Positions 1 through 9,275 of a stretch of DNA of 64,000 nt are shown here, piece after piece. Source of the DNA: Saccharothrix syringae (GTDB lineage Bacteria; Actinomycetota; Actinomycetes; Mycobacteriales; Pseudonocardiaceae). The translations under genes were made by a program, and so were the position numbers. How positions within the stretch are numbered: the first letter of the stretch is position 1; each line of letters begins with the position of its first letter. The DNA lies in NCBI RefSeq assembly GCF_009498035.1, contig NZ_CP034550.1:6882001-6946000 (forward strand), given 5' to 3'. The notes beneath the pieces were generated by a model. It made no database searches, was not told the DNA's origin, and saw only the letters and a program-made list of their open reading frames with translations.

Positions 1-863
1 TTGTCCAGGTTCCACCGCCACGGCATCGCGCACTGCGACGCCTCGAACGTCCCCTGGTGGCACGGTTCGCCGGCGTCGTCGCCGAAGACGGGCAGCTTCC
101 ACGTGGAGTTGGCGTCGCCGCGGGAGCCGAAGGAGTACTGCGTCCCGTCGACCGTGGTGATCTTCCACGACTCGCCGGCGTCGCCCGGCTTGCCGATCCG
201 CTCCACCCGCGCGCCGTCGTCCGAGCGCGGGTGCCAGCCCTGCTCCGGGTCCAGGACCAGGTCGCCGCCCGACCCGCCGTACGACGAGGTCGCGTTGTCG
301 CTGCGCCAGCACAGGTCACCGACGCCCTTGGGCGGGGTGGTGCCGTCCGCGGTGTCGTTGGCGCACGGGATGTAGGAGCGCTCGATGTAGCCGACGGACA
401 GGTCCCAGCCGTCGCCGATCCACGACGCCTGGTTGTTCGTCGCGCTCGTCCGGCCGTCCACCGCGGACGACGCGTAGGACAGCGCGAGGGTGGGCGCGAA
501 CCCGCCCGGGACGGGCGGGACGCGCAGCGGGTAGGACCAGGTGAAGTCGCCGGTCTGGCCGGAGACGTCCCACTTGGCCGACGGGGACAGCGGGGTGGCC
601 CGGCTGGTGCCGCCGCCGTCCACGCCGCCGCCGCCCGGCGGCTGGTTGCCGTGCAGCTCGTTGCCGGTGGCCTCGTCGGGGCCGCGCGAGGTGTCCATCC
701 TCTGCTCGGTCACCTTCGCCGACGGGGTGTCGGGCAGCGGGACCGAGGGTTCGCCCGCCCACGCGAACGGGGGAACCGCGGTGGTCACCACCGAGGTGGC
801 CAGGACGAACGAGAACAGGACGGCGAGGCGTCTGCTGCCGGTGCGCAAGGTTCCTCCGGTCAT
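1..863 (-). CDS. RHS/YD-repeat type secreted protein, N-terminal part (cut by window start)
   Basis: 287 codons of a longer gene that runs off the left edge. The N-terminus has a signal peptide (twin Arg near residues 10-11, then a hydrophobic stretch ending near FAWA). The following segment, with phrases such as PPVPGGFAPTLALSYASSA and ASWIGDGWDLSVGYIERSY, matches the SpvB/TcaC-like N-terminal region found ahead of RHS/YD repeats in actinobacterial wall-associated and polymorphic-toxin proteins. The ATG overlaps the stop codon of the upstream LamG gene (ATGA), so the two are translationally coupled. The repeats and any C-terminal toxin domain lie outside the window, so toxin identity cannot be judged. 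Family assignment is fairly secure; function is inferred. Confidence 0.72.
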   Translation of the reverse strand, partial: MTGGTLRTGSRRLAVLFSFVLATSVVTTAVPPFAWAGEPSVPLPDTPSAKVTEQRMDTSRGPDEATGNELHGNQPPGGGGVDGGGTSRATPLSPSAKWDVSGQTGDFTWSYPLRVPPVPGGFAPTLALSYASSAVDGRTSATNNQASWIGDGWDLSVGYIERSYIPCANDTADGTTPPKGVGDLCWRSDNATSSYGGSGGDLVLDPEQGWHPRSDDGARVERIGKPGDAGESWKITTVDGTQYSFGSRGDANSTWKLPVFGDDAGEPCHQGTFEASQCAMPWRWNLD

Positions 864-3800
864 GGTCCGAACACCGCCGCTTCGGCGGGGGCGTCGACGA
901 GCGCGTAACCCAGCTGCCGGTCCACCGGGCGGCCGGCGCAGGAGGGGTCCGCGGTGACGAAGCTGTCCGTGCCCCGGCACCGGTAGAGCGGCCTGCTGGG
1001 CCCGGCTGGCGCGACCGTCCAGATCCGGCCCTGCGAGCCCACGACGGCCTTGCCCTCGCAGGCCGGGTCGGTGGACGCGAAGGAGTCGTTCCCGTCGCGG
1101 CAGAGCATCAACGACGTGGTGTCGGGCAGCTCGGCCATTGCCAGCACGCCCTGCACCTCGGCGAACACCGAGGCCACCGGCGCGGTGTCGACGGTGGAGA
1201 GGTCGTCGTAGCCGGGCAGGACGTAGCGGGCCAGCGGGGCGTAGCCGACCGAGTAGCCCAGCAGGCCCTCGGACGTGCCGCCCTCGCACGTGTCGGACCG
1301 CGACTCGAACCGGTCGCCGCCCGCCTTGCAGCGGTGGATCGCGACGGTCGGGACGTTGGTCGGCCGTGCGGTGTAGACCAGGCCGATCCCGCCCAGCGCG
1401 GTCTGCCCCTCGCAGGCCGCGTCGGTCGAGGTGAACGCGTCGGTGCCGGACGCGCACGCGTACAGCGCGCGGGTGTTCGGCCCCGCGGCGGCCGCGCGGC
1501 CCAGGGTGCCCTCGAAGTGGTAGCCGGGGCGGACCCGGTCGGTCGGGCCGGTGTAGTGGTCGCCCGCGCCGTTGACGAACCGGCCGAGCTGGCCCGCCGG
1601 CGGCGCCGGCCACGCGGCCCGCTCCGCGATCGCGGCGTCGCGCAGGACGCCTTCCGCCACGTGCACCTCGTCCAGGTCGCCCCGGAAGAACCCGGCGGCC
1701 TGCCCGCCGGCCTTGGCCCGGCCGACCACCTGCCCGCCCGTCGCGGGCCACAGGACGGCCTCGTCGCGCGAGGCGACCAGCCGACCGTCGACGTAGAGCC
1801 GCAACTGCCGCGCCGGGTAGTCGTAGACACCGGCCAGGTGGGTCCACTCGCCCACCCTGGGCGCCACCACGTCGGCGGCGTAGACCAGCGGTGCGCCGTC
1901 GGAGTCCGCGGTGTGCGCCCCGAACACCCACCTGCCCGGCTCCGGCCGGTACTGCAGGACGTACCCGGAGTTGCGGTCGCCGTCCTGGCTGACCACGGTG
2001 GCCGGCTGGTCGGTGGCGCGCAGCCGGGCCCAGGCGGACACGCTGAAGCTGTCGTGCAGGGGGACGTGCGCCGGGTTGGTCAGCGAGCCGGTGCCGTCGA
2101 GCACCGCGGCCCGCCCGGTCACGCCGGGCCCGTAGGTGACGCCCCCGGCGACGACGGCGTCGTTCTTCCGCCAGGAGGAGTCCTCGGCGTTGCCCCCGTC
2201 GAACCGGTAGTAGCCCCAGTCCCCGTCCGGGACGTCGTCGTGGACCTTGCGCACCTCGCCGTCGGACAGCGCCTTGCCGTAGACGCGGACCTCGTCGACG
2301 GCCAGGCCGAAGTACGACGCGTTGCCGCCGTTCCACCTGGCCCGGCCGATCGACATCGGCCCGGGTGCGGGCAGGACCGCCACCCCGACCTGGGCGGCCG
2401 AGAGCAGGCCGTTGACGTAGAGCCGGAGCTGGTGCAGGCCCGCGTCGTAGGACATCGCCAGGTGCGTCCACTCGCCCGGGTTCACCGACTCGGTCGAGTT
2501 CAGGATCACCACGTCCTGACCGGGGTCGTCGACGTCCCTGGTGGGCACGATCACCGCCCACTTGCGCGCGGCGCCGTTGTACCCCAGGGAGAACGTGCTG
2601 AGCCGGGTGCCGTCCTGCCCGATCACCGCCTGGTTGGCGGTGCCCGCGTTGTCCAGGTACACCCACGCGGCCGCGGTGAAGCTCCGCGCGGTGTCCACGA
2701 CCGGGCCGTCGGTCTCGGCGTAGCCCGAGGTGCCGTCCAGCCGCAGGCCGTGGGCGCCGCCGCGGCCGCCGATCCAGGTCACGCCGCCCTTGAGGTTGGC
2801 GGTCATGCCCCGGCCGCTGGTGTCCCCGCCGACCGTCCCGGTGCCCTCGTCGAACCCCCAGCCGGCCGCGTCGGCGGTCGGCAGCGTCGCCGGTGCCGTC
2901 TCCGCCGGGTAGGAGTGGAACAGCGCGGACACCCGGGTCTTGTCCAGCAGGCCGGTGTAGACCCGGACGTCGTCGACGTCGCCGACCCACTGCTCGGCGG
3001 CCCGGCCGGCCACCTCGCCGCGGCCGACCACCAGGCCCGCGCCCGCGGGCGGCCGCCACGGCGAGTTCAGCGTGCCGTCACCGACGCGCGTCCCGTTGAC
3101 GTAGAGCCAGATCTTCCTGGTCGCCGGGTCGTGCACGCCGACCAGGTGGGTCCACCGGTCCAGGTCGGACGGCAGCACCGACACCGCCGCCTGCGTGACG
3201 GGTGCGGCGGCCGTGTCCGACTCCGGCATCTCGAAGCTCCACACCCCGAACGGGTGGTTGGGCTCCCGCACGTGCCCCAGCTTGAACTTGCTGGCGCTCG
3301 CGCCGTCCACGCTGACCGCGTCCATCTTGCAGCCACCGGGGTTGGCCTGGAAGTCGCACGCCTTGTCCGGCAGCCGCACCCACGCCGACACCGTGAACGC
3401 CTGGTCGGTCCGCACGTCCAGGCCGGTGGTGGTCACCGAGTCGGTGCCGCCGTGGAAGGTCGCGGCGTTGCCGACCCGACCGGGGACGAACCCGGCGTCG
3501 CCGTTGAGCGTGCCGCCCCGGGAGCCGACCGAGTCGGCGGCGTTGCGGCCGGAGGACTCGTCGAACCGGTAGCCGTGCACCAGCGACAGGTCCCGGCCGG
3601 CCATGGCCTGGATCTCCGAGGCGAACAGCGTCCGGGAGTAGCCGGCCACGTCGTCGACGGCGCCGGTGAAGTACTCCACCGGCGCGCCGTTCCACTTGGC
3701 CCGGCCGATCTTCAGCCCGCCCGTCGCGTTCCACGACCGCGCGTGCGCGGTGGACCCGGCGAGCACGCCGTTGACGTAGAGCTGGATCTGCCGCGCGCCC

Positions 3801-6800
3801 GCGTCGTAGACCGCGACCAGGTGCGTCCACTGCCCCACCTGCACGGTCCCGGCGAGGACCTCGTCCCGGGCCGCGGTCGGGTCGTCGCCGGCGAACATCA
3901 CGAACGACCAGTGCCCGTCGTCGGACGCGCGGAGCTTGAACGCGCTGATCCGGTCGCCGTCCTGGGACACCACGGCGGGCAGGCCGCCGAGCTTGTCCAC
4001 GCGTGCCCAGGCGGCCACCGAGAAGCTGCGGTCGGTGTCCACGGTGTGCGGCGCGTCGACCCACTGCCGACCGGTGCCGTCCAGCCGGGCGGCCAGGTCG
4101 GCGGAGTCGGGCATGCCCGACTGGCCCGCGGTGTAGACGCCGCCGTTGACCATGGTCGCGTCCAGGCCGTTGGGCGACGAGTCGGCGGTGTCGCCGTCCA
4201 GCTTCCACAGGCCCTTGGCCACCGCGTCACCGCCGACGATGCCGCGGATCTCCTCGTCGGACAGCACCCGGCTGTAGGCGCGCAGCTCGTCGAGCGAGCC
4301 GTGCCACGGGTTGCCGGTCGCGCCGCCGTCCTTGTTGCGGCCCAGCACCATCGGCCCGGTCGCGTTGAACGCGGCGTTCTTCACCGCGGTCCCGGCGAGC
4401 ACGCCGTTGACGTAGAGCCGCATCTGCTTGGCGGGCGCGTCGTACACGGCCACCAGGTGCGTCCACTCCCCCACCTTCGCGGGCACGCCGCTGCTCACCG
4501 CCGCGTCACCGGGGTGGACGGCCTCGTCCGACCCGAACGCGTAGAACTCCCACCGGTCGCCCGCGGGGTTGGCCCGGTAGCCCATCAGCATGCCGCTGTT
4601 GACCTCGCCGAACTGCGCCACGGCCGTGGCCAGCGAGTTCGCGCCCCCGGTGCGGTCCAACTTCGCCCACAGGGCGACCGAGTAGCTCTGGTCGGTGCGC
4701 ACCACCGGGCCGTCGGTCCGCAGGTGGTCGGCGTCCTCGTCCAGCCGCAGCGCGCCGTCCACGGCGCCGTCGGGCACGAAGTGCGCGCCGCCCTGCAGCA
4801 CGCCCATGCTCCCGCCGGGCACCGCGTTGCCGGCGGTGGTGCCGGAGGTCTCGTCGAACTTCCAGTAGCCCAGCTGCACGTTGTCGCGGCTGACCGCGGC
4901 CCGGATGTCCGCGTCGTTGAGGGCCCTGTCGTAGATCTTCACCTCGTCGACCGAGCCCTGGAGGTGGTCCACGTCGGGGCGGGAGTCCCACATCGTCCGC
5001 CCGATGCGGACGGGCCCGGCCGCGTTCTCCGGCGGCGCGTTGACCTTGGCGACGCTGCCGGACAGCACGCCGTTGACGTACAGGCGGAGCTGCCCGGCCG
5101 GCGCGTCGTACACGCCGGTCACCTGGGTCCACGTGTTGAGCTGCGCGTTCGTCGACGACCACACCAGGTCGGCCGCGCCCTGCACGGCGTCCGGGTCGGC
5201 CATGGCGAACACCCAGCGGCCGCCGTTCTCGGCCCGGTACCACAGGTCGAACCCGGCGAAGGTGGTGCCGTCCTGGCTCACGACCGCCTGCGCGCCCTCG
5301 GCCCGGGTGATCCTGGCCCACGCGGACACGGTGAAGCTGCCGTCGGTCCGCACCGCGTTGGGCGCGGTCACGTACCCGCCGGTGCCGTCGAGCGTGATCG
5401 CGGAACCCACGGCACCGGGGCTGTAGCTGCTGCCGCCGGTGGTGGTGCCGTCGCGGTCGCCGAGGAAGGCGGTGTCCTTCGCGTTGCCCTCGAACGAGTA
5501 CTGCGCCACCGCGCCGCTGCCCGGCCGCACGTGCACGTGCAGCAGGGTTTCCGGGCTGGTGTTCCCGGCCCGGTCGACGCTCTGCACGTGCAGGGCGCGC
5601 GGTCCGTCACCCGGCGGGGTCGTGGTCACGGTCGCCCCGCCGCCCAGCGCGTCGGCGTCCACCGCCTCGCTCTTCTGCTCGTCCCACCGGTACACGTAGT
5701 GGTCGACGTCGGCGACCCCGGCGGCCTCGAAGGTGAACGCGCCGGGCACGCCGACACCGCCGTGCCACCTGTTGTCGTCCTGGTAGAGGCCCGCGGTCAC
5801 GGCCGGCGGGGCGGTCGGCGGGTCGCGGTCGACGACGAACCCCGGTCCACCGCGGGCGTCGCCGGTGTCCCAGCCGTCGTCACCGCGCAGCGACCAGGTG
5901 ACCTCCTGGCCGTTGTGCGAGGTCAGGTCGTAGGTGGTGCTGTAGGTGTTGCCCTGCTGGAGCTGCGGCCCCCTGCGGTCCTCGACCTGGGAGCCGCCCT
6001 TGACGGACCAGTTCGCGGTGAGCTGGTCCGAGCCGTCCCCGTCGGTGATCCTGCCCTTGAGCCGGACGGTGTCACCGGTCAGGTACGCCTTGCCCGCGCA
6101 CCACTTGCACACCACGCCCCTCGGCTCGGTGGTGAGGTCGGTGGCCGGGTCCGGCCTGGTGTTGTACTGCGCGACGATGCGCGTCGCGCCCCCGTCGTAC
6201 TTGCGCCAGCCGTCGGTGTAGCCGCTGCTCTCGTTGGCGGCCCGGATGAAGTACGCCGACCACCCGGACGGGTTGTAGTAGCCGCCGAGGTTCCAGCCGA
6301 TGCCCTTGTTGCCCGCGCACCCGGTGTAGGCGGGTTGGGCGTTCGCGCTGCCCACCCGGGTGCCGCCGGGCTGGTTGTTCCAGGTGAGGTTGGCGTCGAA
6401 GGTGGAGTTGGCGATCCACAGCTCGTGCTGGGCGTCGGCGCAGCGCGGGCTGTAGAGGATGGTCGCGTTGAGCGAGATGCCGATGACGCGCTTGCCGTTC
6501 AGGAAGCTCGTGTCGAACTCCCAGAACGACCGCGTGGCGCCGATGTCGTTGCCGCCGGTGCAGCCGGTCAGGCCCGAGCAGCGGCCCACCTTGGCGTACG
6601 AGTCGACGTCGCCGCCGCCCCACCAGTGCCTGCTGTCCGGCTTGCCGGAGAACACCTTGGCCCAGCCGGCGATGTCGAACGTGCGCCAGTCCGGGTCGAT
6701 GGTGACCGGGAACGCCGTGCCCGGGTCGGTCAGCAGCCCCTGATCGGGCACCAGGGTCAGGGACGTGCCGTCGAGCTCCAGGCCGACGGGCGCGGTCCGG

Positions 6801-7504
6801 CCCTCGGTCGCGTCCCACATGGTGGCGGGCGGGGTGCCGTAGCGGACCTTCCCGTCGGGGTCGGTGGCCCGGAGGGCTCCGTCCTCGGCGGTGACGGTCA
6901 CGCCGTCGGCGTGGAGGTCCATCCTGATCCGGGCCAGCGCCGGGTTCCTCGCGGCCTCGGGGGTCTTGACGACCAGGTGCTGGGTGACGCCGTCGGCGGC
7001 GGCGGTCAGCTCCAGGTCCACGCCGGGCAGGACGTCGCGGTAGGTCGCGGTGGGGCCGTCCAGCGACGGCACCGGCAGGGCGTCGGGCCAGGTCAGCGTG
7101 ATCGGGCCGTACCTGAGCAGCGGGCCGGTGCCGCCGCCGGACAGGGTCGTGCCGGTCACGACCGCCCTGGGGCTGACCGTGCGGTCCGGGTTCGCCGCGA
7201 GCACCGGGTCGACCGGTGCCCACGAGTCGCCCCGCCTGACCTGCGTCGGCCGCGCGCTCAGCTCGGCCAGCATGGTGCCGTCCGGCTGCGCGGACACCTT
7301 CCGCGTCGGCGTCCCCAGCGACGTCACGACCACGGGTTCGCCCTGCCGCCGCGCCGCCGCCACGGCCACGGCCTGGTCGGCCGACTCGCTGATGCGCGGG
7401 GCCGCGACCGGCGCGGGCTCCGGGTCGTCCTGGGCCGCGGTCACCACGAGCGCGACCCCCAGCAGCGCCATGACCAGCGCGAGTGGCTTTCTTCGCCACG
7501 TCAT
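860..7504 (-). CDS. Giant secreted LamG-domain protein with C-terminal cysteine-paired repeats
   Basis: A 2,214-residue secreted protein. I chose the ATG at 7504, preceded by GGAGG, over a GTG four codons upstream. After the signal peptide (WRRKPLALVMALLGVALVV) comes a domain of about 250 residues common in actinobacterial RHS partners, then a DNRLRE/CBM96-like region (around TFDIAGWAKVFSGKPD and NLTWNNQPGG). Six LamG/concanavalin-like jellyrolls follow, each opening with a G-Y/W-x-F/L-D pattern and containing WTHL and RLYVNG motifs. The C-terminus has four repeats of the type L-x-x-C...D-x-F-x-S...C-E-G, resembling DUF5648. It is coupled by ATGA to the downstream RHS gene, suggesting an adhesin or cell-surface partner. 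The ligand is unknown. Confidence 0.85.
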   Translation of the reverse strand: MTWRRKPLALVMALLGVALVVTAAQDDPEPAPVAAPRISESADQAVAVAAARRQGEPVVVTSLGTPTRKVSAQPDGTMLAELSARPTQVRRGDSWAPVDPVLAANPDRTVSPRAVVTGTTLSGGGTGPLLRYGPITLTWPDALPVPSLDGPTATYRDVLPGVDLELTAAADGVTQHLVVKTPEAARNPALARIRMDLHADGVTVTAEDGALRATDPDGKVRYGTPPATMWDATEGRTAPVGLELDGTSLTLVPDQGLLTDPGTAFPVTIDPDWRTFDIAGWAKVFSGKPDSRHWWGGGDVDSYAKVGRCSGLTGCTGGNDIGATRSFWEFDTSFLNGKRVIGISLNATILYSPRCADAQHELWIANSTFDANLTWNNQPGGTRVGSANAQPAYTGCAGNKGIGWNLGGYYNPSGWSAYFIRAANESSGYTDGWRKYDGGATRIVAQYNTRPDPATDLTTEPRGVVCKWCAGKAYLTGDTVRLKGRITDGDGSDQLTANWSVKGGSQVEDRRGPQLQQGNTYSTTYDLTSHNGQEVTWSLRGDDGWDTGDARGGPGFVVDRDPPTAPPAVTAGLYQDDNRWHGGVGVPGAFTFEAAGVADVDHYVYRWDEQKSEAVDADALGGGATVTTTPPGDGPRALHVQSVDRAGNTSPETLLHVHVRPGSGAVAQYSFEGNAKDTAFLGDRDGTTTGGSSYSPGAVGSAITLDGTGGYVTAPNAVRTDGSFTVSAWARITRAEGAQAVVSQDGTTFAGFDLWYRAENGGRWVFAMADPDAVQGAADLVWSSTNAQLNTWTQVTGVYDAPAGQLRLYVNGVLSGSVAKVNAPPENAAGPVRIGRTMWDSRPDVDHLQGSVDEVKIYDRALNDADIRAAVSRDNVQLGYWKFDETSGTTAGNAVPGGSMGVLQGGAHFVPDGAVDGALRLDEDADHLRTDGPVVRTDQSYSVALWAKLDRTGGANSLATAVAQFGEVNSGMLMGYRANPAGDRWEFYAFGSDEAVHPGDAAVSSGVPAKVGEWTHLVAVYDAPAKQMRLYVNGVLAGTAVKNAAFNATGPMVLGRNKDGGATGNPWHGSLDELRAYSRVLSDEEIRGIVGGDAVAKGLWKLDGDTADSSPNGLDATMVNGGVYTAGQSGMPDSADLAARLDGTGRQWVDAPHTVDTDRSFSVAAWARVDKLGGLPAVVSQDGDRISAFKLRASDDGHWSFVMFAGDDPTAARDEVLAGTVQVGQWTHLVAVYDAGARQIQLYVNGVLAGSTAHARSWNATGGLKIGRAKWNGAPVEYFTGAVDDVAGYSRTLFASEIQAMAGRDLSLVHGYRFDESSGRNAADSVGSRGGTLNGDAGFVPGRVGNAATFHGGTDSVTTTGLDVRTDQAFTVSAWVRLPDKACDFQANPGGCKMDAVSVDGASASKFKLGHVREPNHPFGVWSFEMPESDTAAAPVTQAAVSVLPSDLDRWTHLVGVHDPATRKIWLYVNGTRVGDGTLNSPWRPPAGAGLVVGRGEVAGRAAEQWVGDVDDVRVYTGLLDKTRVSALFHSYPAETAPATLPTADAAGWGFDEGTGTVGGDTSGRGMTANLKGGVTWIGGRGGAHGLRLDGTSGYAETDGPVVDTARSFTAAAWVYLDNAGTANQAVIGQDGTRLSTFSLGYNGAARKWAVIVPTRDVDDPGQDVVILNSTESVNPGEWTHLAMSYDAGLHQLRLYVNGLLSAAQVGVAVLPAPGPMSIGRARWNGGNASYFGLAVDEVRVYGKALSDGEVRKVHDDVPDGDWGYYRFDGGNAEDSSWRKNDAVVAGGVTYGPGVTGRAAVLDGTGSLTNPAHVPLHDSFSVSAWARLRATDQPATVVSQDGDRNSGYVLQYRPEPGRWVFGAHTADSDGAPLVYAADVVAPRVGEWTHLAGVYDYPARQLRLYVDGRLVASRDEAVLWPATGGQVVGRAKAGGQAAGFFRGDLDEVHVAEGVLRDAAIAERAAWPAPPAGQLGRFVNGAGDHYTGPTDRVRPGYHFEGTLGRAAAAGPNTRALYACASGTDAFTSTDAACEGQTALGGIGLVYTARPTNVPTVAIHRCKAGGDRFESRSDTCEGGTSEGLLGYSVGYAPLARYVLPGYDDLSTVDTAPVASVFAEVQGVLAMAELPDTTSLMLCRDGNDSFASTDPACEGKAVVGSQGRIWTVAPAGPSRPLYRCRGTDSFVTADPSCAGRPVDRQLGYALVDAPAEAAVFGP

Positions 7505-7579
7505 CTCGTCCTCCACCCCTCCGAGGCAATTGCCGGGCGAAGTGCAGCAAGACGACGATGCACGGACCTTTCACGGCTC

Positions 7580-9115
7580 TTACACGGGGACCGGAGAAGA
7601 CGGGTGCACGCCGAACCAGCGGGTGGCGGCCCGCTCGAACGCCGCGCGGTCCGGGTCGCGGTCGCCGGCCCAGGCGACGACGCCGTCCGGTCGGACGAGC
7701 ACCGCACCCAGCCCGAGGTCGTTCCGCGCCGCCCCGGCCGCGTACCGCACGCGGCTCCCCCAGCGCGCCGCCGCGCCGCGCAGGCGGTGGTCGGCGCCGA
7801 AGTCGAGCACGACGCCCCGTCCGTCGGGCATCAGGTCACCGAGGCGGGTGCCGTCCGCCAGGCGGAAGTCCGGTGCGTCGCGGCCGACCAGCGGGTGCTC
7901 GTCGCCGAGGTCGTGGCGGGTCCGCGCCCCCGACGTCCGCTCGAACACGTAGATCGTCCCGTCGCGGGTCCCGAGCAGGTCGCGGACCACCGCCTGGATC
8001 GCCCGGGCGTGCGCATCGGGTTTCATGACCGCCGTCTGCGCGCGCGTCCAGTCGAGCACCCGGGCGCCGACCGGGTGGCGTTCGCCGGTGTAGGTGTCGA
8101 GGAGCCCGTCCGGTGCGTCGCCGCGCACGGTCGCCGCGAGCTTCCACCCGAGGTTCACGGCGTCGCCGATGCCGAGGTTGAGCCCCTGCGCGCCGAGGGG
8201 CGAGTGGACGTGCGCGGCGTCGCCGGCGAGCAGCACGCGCCCCCGCCGGTAGGTCGTCGCCTGCATCGCCCGGTCGGTGAAGCTGGAGGCGTGCCGGACT
8301 TCGCCGAGGGTCACCTCGGTGCCGGACACCCGGCGCAGCACCGCCTGGAGGTGGTCCCGGGTCGGTGGCCGCGACCGGTCGAACGCGCCGCCGTCGAAGT
8401 CCAGCACGCCGACGTACCCCTCCGCGGGCGTCCGGAGGTACATGCCCGTCGGCGTCAGGGTGAAGCCGGGGCGCAGCTCTTCGGGATCGGCGATGGCGGC
8501 GAGCACGACGTAGCCGGTGAACTGCGGTTCGGTGCCGGCGAAGTCGAAGCCCGCGAGCCGGCGCACCACGCTGCGCCCGCCGTCGCAGCCGACGGCCCAG
8601 CGCGCCGCGTGCTCGTGCCCGCCCGCCCGCAGGACCACGCCCTCGTCGTCCTGCTCGACGGCGGAGACCGCGAGGCCCCGCCTGATCTCCACGCCCACGT
8701 CGGCCGCCCGCGCGGACAGCACCGACTCGACCGCTTCGAGGTCGGTCATCACGCCCTCCGCCGCCGGGCCGGGGAGCCGGAAGGGTGAAGCGGCGACGTT
8801 GGAGGGGTCGAGCACCATGCCCGCGAAGTGGCTCACGCTCCGAGGGGGTGACGGCTCGTCCGAGTCGGGTGCGTCGGGTGCGTCGGGTGCGTCGGGCAGA
8901 CCCGAGGCGGTCAGCAGCGGTCGCAGCAGGCCGCGGCGGTGGAACGCGGCGACGGAGGTGGCGGACAGGCCGCGCATGCCGAGCGGGTGGGTCTTCCAGG
9001 GGGAGCGGGGGTCCGGGTCCCGTTCGAGCACCAGGACGGAGCAGCCCGCGAGGCCCAGCTCGCAGGCGAGGAACAGGCCGACCGGGCCGGCGCCGGCGAT
9101 CACCACATCGTGCAC
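7580..9115 (-). CDS. FAD-dependent aromatic hydroxylase (group A flavoprotein monooxygenase)
   Basis: 511 residues, starting at a GTG preceded by AAGGAG. The N-terminal GAGPVGLFLACELGLAG is the Rossmann FAD site (GxGxxG), GCDGGRSVVRR is the DG motif, and LLAGDAAHVHSPLGAQGLN is the second FAD (GD) motif. The C-terminal 120 residues look like the thioredoxin-like domain of the RdmE/MtmOIV/rifampicin monooxygenase group, with no CxxC. Such enzymes use NAD(P)H and O2 to hydroxylate phenolic or polyketide substrates, or inactivate aromatic antibiotics. No polyketide synthase genes are nearby, so detoxification or resistance is as likely as biosynthesis. It is transcribed divergently from a SARP-type regulator, the natural candidate to control it. 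Confidence 0.85.
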   Translation of the reverse strand: MHDVVIAGAGPVGLFLACELGLAGCSVLVLERDPDPRSPWKTHPLGMRGLSATSVAAFHRRGLLRPLLTASGLPDAPDAPDAPDSDEPSPPRSVSHFAGMVLDPSNVAASPFRLPGPAAEGVMTDLEAVESVLSARAADVGVEIRRGLAVSAVEQDDEGVVLRAGGHEHAARWAVGCDGGRSVVRRLAGFDFAGTEPQFTGYVVLAAIADPEELRPGFTLTPTGMYLRTPAEGYVGVLDFDGGAFDRSRPPTRDHLQAVLRRVSGTEVTLGEVRHASSFTDRAMQATTYRRGRVLLAGDAAHVHSPLGAQGLNLGIGDAVNLGWKLAATVRGDAPDGLLDTYTGERHPVGARVLDWTRAQTAVMKPDAHARAIQAVVRDLLGTRDGTIYVFERTSGARTRHDLGDEHPLVGRDAPDFRLADGTRLGDLMPDGRGVVLDFGADHRLRGAAARWGSRVRYAAGAARNDLGLGAVLVRPDGVVAWAGDRDPDRAAFERAATRWFGVHPSSPVPV

Positions 9116-9275
9116 GGGAACTCCTTTTCGGCGGTTGTGGTGCCAGGTTGGGGCGGGCCGCTCACACCGGGCGCACGTGGCGCTGACGCGGGTGCGGACG
9201 TGGGCGGAGACGGCGCCGCGTGGGCACGCACAGCGCTGACGCCTGCCCGGCAGGCGCCTCGGGGAGGCCGTTGCC
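9116..9275. promoter_or_regulatory. Divergent promoter region between hydroxylase and SARP regulator
   Basis: 160 bp separating the two divergent starts. The decamer GCGCTGACGC occurs twice in direct orientation (9180-9189 and 9233-9242, 53 bp apart). SARP proteins bind direct repeats, so these are candidate sites, but the spacing is larger than the usual 11 or 22 bp. I see no convincing -35/-10 pair. Confidence 0.35.

Noticed and set aside
1334..8788. A 2,484-codon open frame on the plus strand
   Set aside because: It is antisense to the LamG and hydroxylase genes, has Arg/Gly/Val-rich low-complexity composition, and spans two unrelated real genes. It is an artefact of GC-rich codon bias.
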